52,074 nt of DNA, from assembly GCA_001004885.1 (NCBI GenBank), contig LCRX01000005.1, positions 1 through 52,074 on the forward strand. The letters are read 5' to 3'. The translations under genes and the position numbers were made by a program. Under the pieces are notes generated by a model. The model saw only the letters and a list, made by a program, of their open reading frames with translations. It was not told where the DNA came from and ran no database searches. Source of the DNA: Candidatus Magasanikbacteria bacterium GW2011_GWA2_56_11. Its GTDB lineage: Bacteria; Patescibacteriota; Patescibacteriia; Magasanikbacterales; UBA922. Of the stretch, positions 26,237 to 33,601 are shown piece by piece (position 1 is the first letter of the stretch; the number at the start of each line of letters is the position of its first letter).

Positions 26237-26267
26237 ACCCCGCACCGCATGGTGCGGGGTTTTATTT
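26237..26267 (+). terminator. Rho-independent terminator after tRNA-Arg
   Basis: ACCCCGCACC-GCAT-GGTGCGGGGT forms a 10 bp GC-rich stem followed by TTTTATTT. Confidence 0.9.
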
Positions 26268-26290
26268 AAAATGTACAAATCAGCCCACCC

Positions 26291-26530
26291 TTGACTTTAT
26301 ACGCTCTCTCGAGTATAGTCATAAACTGATTCAGCTAATATTTGGCTAAATCATTGTCCTTTACATTCCTGGCCGGTGGCCGCTAACCGCTGGATCCAGA
26401 ACTTATCTCCTCGCCCTTAGGGAATAAATCGAGGGAGTCAAAACCGTTTTCTGCCGTTATATTCGTCACCCAAGGCGGTGAATATAACGGCCGAAGACGG
26501 CCGCAAACCAACAAGGAAAGGAACGAGCGT
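26291..26530 (+). promoter_or_regulatory. Promoter and structured leader of the lipoprotein gene
   Basis: TTGACT (26291-26296), 17 bp, TATAGT (26314-26319) is a good promoter. The roughly 200 nt leader then contains several hairpins: GATTCAGC with GGCTAAATC; CCTCG...CGAGG around CCC-TTA-GGG; and GCCGTTATATT with AATATAACGGC (26443-26480), the last with a 3 nt bulge. An AAGGA box precedes the GTG start at 26531. Confidence 0.5.
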
Positions 26531-27358
26531 GTGAAGCGAAGCATCATTGTTCTTTTGTTTCTTGCCGGCTGCGGTGCCGGCGTCTACACGGCAAAGAGCG
26601 CGGCGGAAGTGATCAGGGAGCTCCCGGACATCAGCCCGGTCTTCCGCCCCCAGACGGTCGCGGATGCGTTCACCCGGTTGATCGACTTCGTCGGGCTCGA
26701 CCTGCCGGAGTCGCACTGGACTGCGGAGGTCCGCTTCCACGAGCTGAACTACGTCGCCCGAGATGAAGCCTTCGCGCTCCTCCTCGGAGTGGAACTCGGA
26801 GGAACAGAGATCATCTACTGCGAACGCATGGGCGACGAGGGGTGCACCGCCAAAGACGTGGACCTTCACTGGCGGCGCCAAGGCGTCCTCGAAGCCTTGC
26901 GCACCTACCTGAAGGACCCGGCGGTCCTCAAGGCCGCCTACGAGATGTTTCGCCAGCCGGCACTCGATCTGATCGGTGCGACCAAGCTCGTGCCAAGGCT
27001 CAAGAAGCACTTGGCAGCGGAGGTGGCCCCCTGCTTCCGGCCAATACCAGCCGAGATGGCCGCAGCCGAACGGCTCCGCCTCGAGCACGAGACGGCCTAC
27101 TGGGAATCCAATAAGCTCTTCCGGCAGTGTACCGTACGGTTCGGCTACGATGCGCCGGAGTGCGCCGCGGCCAGCCAAACCCGCACCAAAAAAGGAGAGG
27201 CTCTGGATGTGGCCGAGAACGCCACCCGGGTCATGGTCGACCAGGCCGGCCTTGACCTGTACGCCTTCCAGTGGCGAGGCCGACGGCACGCCGAGGGCGG
27301 CGACGCCCTGGTCCGGGCCTGGGGCGAGATCATCGCGGACTTCGCCGACCGGCTCTGA
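26531..27358 (+). CDS. Putative lipoprotein of unknown family
   Basis: The 275-residue product begins MKRSIIVLLFLAGCGAG, a lipoprotein signal with the lipobox LAGC, so the mature protein would be attached to the membrane. The rest is mixed alpha/beta with six further cysteines and no motif I recognise. Codons end strongly in G or C (AAG, GAG, CTC, GTC), unlike most neighbours, which suggests different ancestry. The start is GTG with an AAGGA box upstream. A long antisense frame over it (26438-27526) is a compositional shadow. Confidence 0.65.
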   Translation: MKRSIIVLLFLAGCGAGVYTAKSAAEVIRELPDISPVFRPQTVADAFTRLIDFVGLDLPESHWTAEVRFHELNYVARDEAFALLLGVELGGTEIIYCERMGDEGCTAKDVDLHWRRQGVLEALRTYLKDPAVLKAAYEMFRQPALDLIGATKLVPRLKKHLAAEVAPCFRPIPAEMAAAERLRLEHETAYWESNKLFRQCTVRFGYDAPECAAASQTRTKKGEALDVAENATRVMVDQAGLDLYAFQWRGRRHAEGGDALVRAWGEIIADFADRL

Positions 27359-27660
27359 CCCGTCGTAAGGATCCCGTCGTCGCCCGCGGACGACTCCGTG
27401 CTCTCCCGACACGTAATCATCGGGAACATCACAAAGCAGCTTTCGCGCCAGGCTGTTTTTTGTTTTATCGCACCAGTACGCCGCAAGTAAACACCCGGTA
27501 TAGCAATGTACGCCGGCACGAGACAATTATTTTTGTGGCCCAATAAAAATTTTTGGCCAGCGGCATTGGATGCGTTTAACAATGCCGGATTAAAAATAAA
27601 AAAATATTTGTCGCGCAGTGACACAACTAAAAGTTATTCACACCCTCGATTGACAAACCA
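27359..27660. other. Non-coding stretch downstream of the lipoprotein gene
   Basis: The first part is GC-rich and contains a small stem GTCGTC-GCCCGCG-GACGAC. It then shifts abruptly to A/T-rich sequence after about 27450. I see no convincing gene or T-tailed terminator here. Confidence 0.4.
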
Positions 27661-27689
27661 TTCACAAAAAAAAGAAAACACTCTATACT
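27661..27689 (+). promoter_or_regulatory. Promoter of the histone-like gene
   Basis: TTCACA (27661-27666), 17 bp A-rich spacer, TATACT (27684-27689). The start would be near 27696, leaving a leader of about 170 nt. Confidence 0.6.
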
Positions 27690-27705
27690 AATAACAAAGG
27701 TCGAT

Positions 27706-27773
27706 ACAAAAGTTTTTTTAAAACTTTTGTTCCAGAAATTTTTTACATCAATGCTTGTCATGTAAAAATTTTC
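27706..27773 (+). promoter_or_regulatory. Two A/U-rich leader hairpins before the histone-like gene
   Basis: ACAAAAGTTTT-TTT-AAAACTTTTGT (27706-27730) is a perfect 11 bp stem. GAAATTTTTTACAT and ATGTAAAAATTTTC (27735-27748, 27760-27773) form a 14 bp stem with one mismatch. Both lie between the promoter and the SD and are weak A/U stems, compatible with temperature- or protein-dependent control (inference). Confidence 0.55.
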
Positions 27774-27864
27774 TTCACGGAGTACATTGCCATTTGGTGT
27801 GTACCATGGTCATATCAAAAAATGTACGACCGACTAATCTGAATTTTGAGAGGGGGTGCCCATT

Positions 27865-28005
27865 ATGCCAGCCAAAAAACGCAAAGTCGCCAAGAAAGCT
27901 GCTCCTAAGCGCAAGGTTGCTAAGAAAGCCGCTTCAAAGCGCAAAGTCGCCAAGAAAGCTGCTCCTAAGCGCAAGGTTGCTAAGAAAGCCGCCAAAAAGA
28001 AATAA
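27865..28005 (+). CDS. Tiny Lys-rich histone H1-like protein
   Basis: The 46-residue protein consists of four repeats of the unit KRKVAKKAA(P/S), starting MPAKKRKVAKK and ending AAKKK. It has 20 Lys and 4 Arg and no acidic residue. Such sequences resemble the C-terminal tails of H1, AlgP and HctB-type proteins and probably bind DNA or RNA nonspecifically. A strong SD (GAGAGGGGGTG) lies 7-8 bases before the ATG. The gene contains an internal 60 bp direct repeat, nearly exact. A clear terminator follows, so it is a single-gene unit. Confidence 0.85.
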   Translation: MPAKKRKVAKKAAPKRKVAKKAASKRKVAKKAAPKRKVAKKAAKKK

Positions 28006-28018
28006 GCTCGCTTTCTAT

Positions 28019-28052
28019 AAAAACTCTCCCGGTAATTCGGGAGAGTTTTTTT
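28019..28052 (+). terminator. Rho-independent terminator of the histone-like gene
   Basis: AAACTCTCCCG with CGGGAGAGTTT forms an 11 bp stem around GTAATT, ending in a run of seven T. Confidence 0.9.
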
Positions 28053-28116
28053 GCTTATTGCAGAGATAATTTACTCTCTGAATACCAGGCGAACGCTCGC
28101 GCCCAACGACGGCAGC

Positions 28117-29391
28117 TTATTCAAAATCAAGCGCCCCCTGCACCGGTTTTACCGGGCGGTCGTGATCGCCAAACACCTTCACCACTCCAAACACGCCGTC
28201 ATATCCCGGCCGGATATAAATTTCGCCGCGGCGCACGCGGTCAATGGCCTGGGATATTTGATCCGAACTCGCAGCGGCGATTTCCGGCAGCGGCGCCCAA
28301 AGAAGAATATGAAACTCGCTGCCGACCGATACCGTCAACGATTCGTACGCGGATCTGACCGCTTTCGCGCCGACGCCGAGCCCCAAGGTGTCGGCGATGA
28401 TCTCGGTCAATGGAACCAGACTCTTATACCCGATGCGATCCTGCCCCTTGGCTTCTTCGGGAGAACGCGCCGCCAAATCGTGCACGCGGTGCATCACGCC
28501 CACCACGAGCGGCTTTTTGCATACCGGGCAGAGACCGCGATATTTTTTGGTTTCCTCCGGCGGACAGGAAAAATTACAGTCGCGGTGTCCGTCGTAGTGG
28601 TACTTACCCTCGGCCGGATAAAATTCGATCGTGTGCAAAAACTTTTTTCGGTCTCCCTCTCGGATTACCCGCATAATCTCGTCGTACGTTACCTCGGCGT
28701 CGCTCCCAAACCGCATTACGTTCGCCTCGCGGCCGAGTTTGGCCGGGCTGTGGGCGTCGGAATTGGATATTACAGTAATCTTATCCAAAAACGGCACGCG
28801 CCAGTTCATCAACGGGTCGCTCGAAAGACCGGTTTCAATGGCGCGCACCCTTGGCGTGAGATCGTCAAAAGCCTCCTCCAAACTGTCGTACCCGCCTTTG
28901 GAACCAAAAACCCCGAACCAAGGTGTCCAGGCGTGGGCCGGGATAAGCACCATTCGTTCGTCCGCCTCGAGCATCAACTCCAGGAGCTCCTTGGCGGCCA
29001 AACCCAGGATCGGCCGGCCGTCCGAACGCAAGTTAAACCCGCGCGTTTCGAGCACCGCGTTGAACTTGGCTGCCGTCTCCAAATTCGGAGCAAATACCAA
29101 CAGGTGCAGCCGCCGCACCTTGTCCTTGTGTTTTTTAATCACGGCCACCTCGGTACCCACGATAAACCGAGTGGGCGACGCCTGGCTTTTCAGCTTGTAA
29201 ACTCCTTCGCGGTCTTCTACTAGCTCCTCGCCCAACGACTCGAACCACCGCGGATGCGTAAAATCGCCGGTTGAAACGATCGTAATCCCACGGATTTCGC
29301 AAGCACGGGCAATGGTGGGCAGCACCAAGTCTTTTGAACAGGCGCGGGAGTACCGAGAGTGGATATGGAGGTCAAGAATGTGCTCAATCAT
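28117..29391 (-). CDS. Endonuclease Q-like PHP-domain nuclease
   Basis: The 424-residue protein starts with a PHP metallohydrolase motif LDLHIHSRYSRACSKDL, with later metal-ligand regions STGDFTHPRW, TEVAVIKKHKDKVRRLHLLVF, ILIPAHAWTPWFG-like VLIPAHAWTPWFG, and SNSDAHSP. A four-Cys zinc motif CNFSC...CPVC lies near residues 274-295, followed by VMHRVHDLA. This order matches EndoQ, which cleaves 5' of deaminated bases and abasic sites and is best known from Thermococcales and some bacteria. The opposite strand carries a 390-codon open frame that I take as a shadow. Confidence 0.8.
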   Translation of the reverse strand: MIEHILDLHIHSRYSRACSKDLVLPTIARACEIRGITIVSTGDFTHPRWFESLGEELVEDREGVYKLKSQASPTRFIVGTEVAVIKKHKDKVRRLHLLVFAPNLETAAKFNAVLETRGFNLRSDGRPILGLAAKELLELMLEADERMVLIPAHAWTPWFGVFGSKGGYDSLEEAFDDLTPRVRAIETGLSSDPLMNWRVPFLDKITVISNSDAHSPAKLGREANVMRFGSDAEVTYDEIMRVIREGDRKKFLHTIEFYPAEGKYHYDGHRDCNFSCPPEETKKYRGLCPVCKKPLVVGVMHRVHDLAARSPEEAKGQDRIGYKSLVPLTEIIADTLGLGVGAKAVRSAYESLTVSVGSEFHILLWAPLPEIAAASSDQISQAIDRVRRGEIYIRPGYDGVFGVVKVFGDHDRPVKPVQGALDFE

Positions 29392-29480
29392 ACGTTTTAT
29401 TGAGTGCGAACAATTATCAGGCGGCGGAGCGGATCCCCGCTCCCGGCAGCTTTGTTTAGAAACGAGGCGGCGTCAATAGG

Positions 29481-30221
29481 CTACAAAGCCCTCGGCTCTG
29501 GGCCAGAGTATTCTATCTCTTCTTCCGGCACCCGGCGCAACCCCTCGCCGCCAGCCATCTCCTCGTATATATGCGCCACGAGTCCGGGGACGCGGGCGAT
29601 GATGAAAAAACCCTTTGTGAGCCGCCAATCAAAGCCCATATCCAATAGGATGGCGGCCATGGCGCCGTCAATATTGAGCGGGATAGGTTTCGAGGAAATT
29701 TGGTTTAACACTGCTCCAATTTTCTCGGCCAACGCGCAATGCGGCCCGTAGAAGCCAGTCTCTTTCGCTACCCCGAGCAAAACGTCGCTGCGTCCATCAT
29801 GGGTCAAAACTGCATGGCCGTAACCCGGCAGGCGGATCTTTTGTTCCTTAAGCGACTGGACCAGGCCGGCGATATGGCCTGTTTCTTTATTCTCCTGAAA
29901 AAAACGCGCCGCACCCTCAATCGCGCCGCCATGCCTCTCACCCATAGCCAAAATTCCGGCCGCGAGCGCGGTATGGGGGCTGTTTTGCGCCGAGGCGACA
30001 ATCCGGGCCACTTGGCCCGAGGCGGTCCCGGGGCCGTGATCAATAGCGGCGGTTAAAAGAGCGTTTAGCAGCCTGGTTTCCGCCGCGGTCGGGAGTTCGC
30101 CCCTAAGGACAAGATAGACCGTTTCCACAAACGACTTTTTTGTTGTTAATTCTTCCAGGCTGTAGCCGCGGACGAACTCACGCTCATCCTCTATTTTCGT
30201 AATGGCGGTCTGATATTTCAT
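29481..30221 (-). CDS. Citryl-CoA lyase / citrate-synthase-like domain
   Basis: The 246-residue protein corresponds to the citrate-synthase-fold part of ATP-citrate lyase. Catalytic-type motifs are HGPGTASGQVARIVASAQNS near residue 88, GERHGGAIEGAARFF, and LPGYGHAVLTHDGRSDVLL near 150, with YGPHCALAEKI and LNIDGAMAAILLDMGF after it. In the stand-alone form it would split citryl-CoA into acetyl-CoA and oxaloacetate. Its ATG overlaps the stop of the upstream membrane-protein gene (ATGA-type), and the ligase-like subunits lie further upstream on the same strand. Confidence 0.85.
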   Translation of the reverse strand: MKYQTAITKIEDEREFVRGYSLEELTTKKSFVETVYLVLRGELPTAAETRLLNALLTAAIDHGPGTASGQVARIVASAQNSPHTALAAGILAMGERHGGAIEGAARFFQENKETGHIAGLVQSLKEQKIRLPGYGHAVLTHDGRSDVLLGVAKETGFYGPHCALAEKIGAVLNQISSKPIPLNIDGAMAAILLDMGFDWRLTKGFFIIARVPGLVAHIYEEMAGGEGLRRVPEEEIEYSGPEPRAL

Positions 30222-30949
30222 ATTTTTTTAAATAAAAAACCGGGAAAAAACAGAGTCCGGATATTGACTATAAACAACGCCGGCGCAAAGAAAGTGCCCG
30301 CTACCCGTTGGATTAGGGAGTGCATGCCCGGAGTTTGCCACACCGCTGATACAAAAGGGGTAGCGACAAATGACAGCCAGATACAGAAAAAAAACGCTGC
30401 CGCTAATAGCGGCATGCGTGCCCGTAGACGCTCGGCCCGCTCGCCGCCATGATGGAGCACATAAAGCACGACCATGACCAAAGCATTCATAACCAGTACC
30501 ATCGTCATGAGCCCGTAGTACAGTCTCTCAACCGCGCCGACAACCGCGGAAGGCGAAAAAATTGGCCAGACAATCGGCCCGGTGAGGAAATCTATAATAC
30601 GCGTCGTCAAGTAAAAAGAAAGCGAAACGGCCGCCAAAAATATGATGAGCCGTTCAAAACTGCCCCCGACTTTTTTTGACCCTTTTGTATCCAACAAAGT
30701 CGAAAAGACGGTCGGAAAAGGCGTTTCCATGCCCGCGAACCTCAACCGCAGCCAGTAAATCCCTATGGACAAAACCCAGATAATTAAAACCCAGATGAAA
30801 CGGTTCGCATAGTCAGGATAACGAAACGCTAGACCGGAATATACAAAGGCAAAGAGGGCAAAAAAGGCGTTCAAAATAGTAAATGAAAGCTGAAGAGAGC
30901 AGTCTAAAAGCCGAAGAATGGTTGTCGTATAGCTGGTAAACTTACCCAT
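30218..30949 (-). CDS. Orphan multi-helix membrane protein inside the citrate-cleavage cassette
   Basis: The 243-residue protein has about six hydrophobic helices (roughly 20-42, 50-70, 100-122, 135-165, 180-202 and 218-238), with charged loops between them such as RFAGMETPFPT and HHGGERAERLRARM. I recognise no family. It overlaps the SucD-like gene by 8 bases and the lyase gene by 4 bases, so translation of the three is probably coupled. Conserved loop residues might mark a transporter or anchor for the enzymes, but nothing in the sequence proves this. Confidence 0.65.
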   Translation of the reverse strand: MGKFTSYTTTILRLLDCSLQLSFTILNAFFALFAFVYSGLAFRYPDYANRFIWVLIIWVLSIGIYWLRLRFAGMETPFPTVFSTLLDTKGSKKVGGSFERLIIFLAAVSLSFYLTTRIIDFLTGPIVWPIFSPSAVVGAVERLYYGLMTMVLVMNALVMVVLYVLHHGGERAERLRARMPLLAAAFFFCIWLSFVATPFVSAVWQTPGMHSLIQRVAGTFFAPALFIVNIRTLFFPGFLFKKI

Positions 30950-31832
30950 AGGCCATAATTAAAGAAACCAAATCTTCGTACCTCTCCGCCACCATCACAC
31001 CGACCGTGGCGAGCGCCGCCTCTTTTTCGGCTGCTCCCTTGCCCCTCTCTACGATCGCGCCGGCGTGGCCAATATTCATGCCTTCGGGCAGAACGTTCGC
31101 GAATTTGCCGCCGATGTAGATAGCGAGCGGTTTGGTGTATTCTTTGTTCTTGATCGCGTCTACTATCTCAAACTCGTAGCTCCCGCCATGTTCGCCGAAG
31201 ATGACTACCGCCTTGGTCTGTTCATCTTTTTCAAATAACCGCAGGAGATCGGCGTAAGTCATACCCATAAGAAGGTCGCCGCCGACATGAACCGCGGTGC
31301 TTTGTCCCAAGCCGGCCTGGCGGATCTGCCAGGAGACCTCGTTGGTCATGCCGCCCGAACGGGAGATGACGCCGATACTCCCCGGCGCGAATATCTCGCC
31401 GACCAGCGGCCCCCCGACCACGCCAATCCGGCCGACTCCCGGGCTAATGTAGCCAAGCGAACTCGGCCCGACGATTCGCGCCCCGCGCTCTTTGGCCGCG
31501 GCGAGGCAGTAAGCCGTGTCTTGGATCGGGATACGCTCGACGATAACATTGATAGTTTTTATCCCGCTCTCCACCGCCTCGAGGATAGCCGCTTTGGCGG
31601 CAAACGGGGGAACATAGATGGCCGTAGTGTTTATACCAGGAAAATTCTGCTGCGCTTCGGCGATGGAATTGAAAACCGGTCGGCCTTCGACTTCCTGGCC
31701 GCCTTTGTTAGGCGTCACGCCGCAGATAACGTCCGTCCCGTAGTCTAGCATCGCCCGGGTCGCTTTTTGCCCCTCTTTGCCGGTCATGCCCTGGACCAAA
31801 ACTTTGGTGGCGGCGGTAATCAAAATACTCAT
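30942..31832 (-). CDS. SucD-like / citryl-CoA synthetase small subunit
   Basis: The 296-residue protein has the succinyl-CoA ligase alpha fold. It shows a CoA-binding Rossmann start (VLVQGMTGKEGQKATRAMLDYG), GVTPNKGGQ, IYVPPFAAKAAI, IVGPSSLGYI, GVISRSGGMTNE, and the phosphohistidine site GMNIGHAGAI with His256. In ATP-citrate lyase and citryl-CoA synthetase this part is phosphorylated and binds CoA. It lies downstream of the ACL-type beta subunit and upstream of the membrane protein and lyase genes. Confidence 0.88.
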   Translation of the reverse strand: MSILITAATKVLVQGMTGKEGQKATRAMLDYGTDVICGVTPNKGGQEVEGRPVFNSIAEAQQNFPGINTTAIYVPPFAAKAAILEAVESGIKTINVIVERIPIQDTAYCLAAAKERGARIVGPSSLGYISPGVGRIGVVGGPLVGEIFAPGSIGVISRSGGMTNEVSWQIRQAGLGQSTAVHVGGDLLMGMTYADLLRLFEKDEQTKAVVIFGEHGGSYEFEIVDAIKNKEYTKPLAIYIGGKFANVLPEGMNIGHAGAIVERGKGAAEKEAALATVGVMVAERYEDLVSLIMAYG

Positions 31833-31911
31833 AATAAAATCTTAGGTCTTGGAGTTAGCCCGTCTGGCCCGGGCGGCCGCAGCCGCCACGAACGCTTCCA
31901 TTCGTGATAAT

Positions 31912-33072
31912 TTAAGGAGCGGACGCATAGGCCTTCTCTTTCACCAACGTGGCGAGGGTAACGGCGGTCTCGCCCATCGATGTATCTTTGCCGAACAATT
32001 TCATGGTTAGGCCGTTGCGCTCGGCGCAGTCGCGCATGAGGCGCATGCCTTCTCCTTCATTTGGACCCGCCCGGCGCACCACGATCGGATATGTAGGTTT
32101 GACCTCGTCAAGAGCGTCGGCTATCCCCTGGAAAGTCTCCGCGACATTGGTAAAGTTCGCCACCCCGCCGGCGATCCACAGTCCGTGCAATCCCGGCTTC
32201 GACAAAACGATTTTTGCCAGCTGGTAAACCTTTTCCCGCGGCGGATTACCGGAGTACTCCGTATAGTTCGCCGGTTCAAGACCGGCTTTAAGCAGTGCGT
32301 CCATGTTGGCGATGCTGGCGCCGCCGCCCGAAAATAAAATCGCCATATCCCCATCCATCTCGATGTATTTGCCGGCGGTGCCGCGGTAGTAACCCTCGCC
32401 CTCGTCGATTTTTTTCACCGCCACCTCGCGCTCGGTCGGGAGCCGGCCAAGCAACGTGCGCGGTTCAAGGGTTTCCCACTCTTTATGGCGGTAAAAGGCG
32501 TCGTCGTCGAGCGCCACCTTGGCGTCGGCCGCGACCCACCGGCCGTCAGTTGTTTTGACTAGGGGATTAATCTCGGCAAGCCGAGTGTCTTCCGCCAAAA
32601 AACATTGCCAAAGTGATTCACCAATTGACGGCGGCAGTTCTGCCCCGCGGATATCCAACCAGGTTTTGTCAATTTTTTCCTCCGGCACAGCTTCAATATC
32701 CATGCCGCCGTCCTGGCTATAGATCATTACCGGCTGTTTCTTGTTGGTATCGTAAGTGATCGAAATATAATGTTCCTCGCTAATCGCAAGTTTCTCCTCA
32801 ATCAAAACCGCGGCCACAAGCTGCCCCCGGATCTGCATGGCAAAAAGATCTTCACAAGCCGCACGAACTTCCTCTGCCGAAGAGCAGAATCTAATGCCGT
32901 TATTTTTACCGCGTTTGCCGGACAAAACCTGCGCTTTGGCCACTACCTCGGGAAGTCCGAGCTCTCGGTATTTAGCGGCGTAGTCATCGCCGCGACGGGC
33001 CACGACACCTTTCGGCGTCAGGATGCCGTGTTTCGCAAACAGCTGTTTGCCTTCAAATTCGTAGAGATTCAT
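31912..33072 (-). CDS. ATP-citrate lyase/citryl-CoA synthetase beta-type subunit
   Basis: The 386-residue protein has an ATP-grasp domain (LYEFEGKQLFAKHGI, VVAKAQVLSGKRGKNNGI, VLIEEKLAISEEHYISITYD, LAEINPLVKTTDGRWVAADAKVALDD). A second domain follows, with LFSGGGASIANMD, NYTEYSGNPP and VVRRAGPNEGEGMRLM. The latter three match the citrate-binding half of ATP-citrate lyase rather than ordinary SucC, which supports citrate as substrate. With the SucD-like subunit it would make citryl-CoA from citrate, CoA and ATP. It is the first gene of the cassette. Confidence 0.85.
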   Translation of the reverse strand: MNLYEFEGKQLFAKHGILTPKGVVARRGDDYAAKYRELGLPEVVAKAQVLSGKRGKNNGIRFCSSAEEVRAACEDLFAMQIRGQLVAAVLIEEKLAISEEHYISITYDTNKKQPVMIYSQDGGMDIEAVPEEKIDKTWLDIRGAELPPSIGESLWQCFLAEDTRLAEINPLVKTTDGRWVAADAKVALDDDAFYRHKEWETLEPRTLLGRLPTEREVAVKKIDEGEGYYRGTAGKYIEMDGDMAILFSGGGASIANMDALLKAGLEPANYTEYSGNPPREKVYQLAKIVLSKPGLHGLWIAGGVANFTNVAETFQGIADALDEVKPTYPIVVRRAGPNEGEGMRLMRDCAERNGLTMKLFGKDTSMGETAVTLATLVKEKAYASAP

Positions 33073-33075
33073 AAA

Positions 33076-33600
33076 TCAGTTGCTTGATAAATATTTCATA
33101 AACCCGGACAATAGCCAACCGTTGTCAATTTCATTGTTTTTTATTTTATCCTTAATCTCTTCTGGACTAAGTTCAAGCACCTGGTGCACTTCTCCCGCTT
33201 CTCTGTGCATTACCCCCTTGGTCAGACCAGTAGCCAAAAATACCGGCGTCATCTGCGCATTCGCTCCCGGATCAATTTTAACTGTGCCGAGAGATTGCCA
33301 GGTGGCGGCAACATACCCGGTTTCTTCTTCTAATTCACGCTTAGCCGCCGTTAAACTGTCTTCACCTTTTTCTACTCCGCCAAACGGAAAACAATAGGTC
33401 CAATCTTTGATTGGATACCGCCATTCGCGCAGAACAACTAATTTTCCTACGCCAGTGACGGCAATAATCATAGGACCGGCGTCACAGCGTTCTGTAAAGG
33501 CATAAATACCACTGTGCCCATCGGGAAATTCGACTTCGTCTTCACGCAACCTCACCCATTGATTTTCGTAGACGATTTTGCTGGATTTTCGGCGTAACAT
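33076..33600 (-). CDS. Nudix hydrolase, ADP-ribose pyrophosphatase-like
   Basis: The 174-residue protein has the Nudix box GGVEKGEDSLTAAKRELEEETGY near residue 90 and a preceding beta region KIVYENQWVRLREDEVEF typical of NudF-like enzymes that hydrolyse nucleoside-diphosphate sugars. The ATG at 33600 follows the stop of the upstream EEP gene by one base. It ends 3 bp before the citrate-cleavage cassette begins, so read-through is likely. Confidence 0.85.
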   Translation of the reverse strand: MLRRKSSKIVYENQWVRLREDEVEFPDGHSGIYAFTERCDAGPMIIAVTGVGKLVVLREWRYPIKDWTYCFPFGGVEKGEDSLTAAKRELEEETGYVAATWQSLGTVKIDPGANAQMTPVFLATGLTKGVMHREAGEVHQVLELSPEEIKDKIKNNEIDNGWLLSGFMKYLSSN

Positions 33601-33601
33601 A

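Noticed and set aside
26438-27526. A 362-codon open frame on the minus strand
   Set aside because: It is antisense to the lipoprotein gene; the plus strand has a lipobox, an AAGGA box and G/C-ending codons in frame.
27880-27992. Tandem repeat considered as a CRISPR-like array
   Set aside because: The repeat is in-frame coding sequence with no spacers; no CRISPR array or cas gene is visible anywhere in the window.
27865-28005. Resemblance of the KKRKV repeats to eukaryotic nuclear localisation signals
   Set aside because: Short Lys/Arg runs arise easily in DNA-binding tails; nothing else suggests a host-targeted protein.
27755-28069. A 104-codon plus-strand frame with Lys/Arg/Leu repeats
   Set aside because: It is a +1-type shadow of the KRKVAKK repeat gene; the SD fits the ATG at 27865, not this frame.
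28051-29223. A 390-codon open frame on the plus strand
   Set aside because: It lies opposite the EndoQ-like gene, whose PHP and zinc motifs are clear, and its own translation has no recognisable domain.
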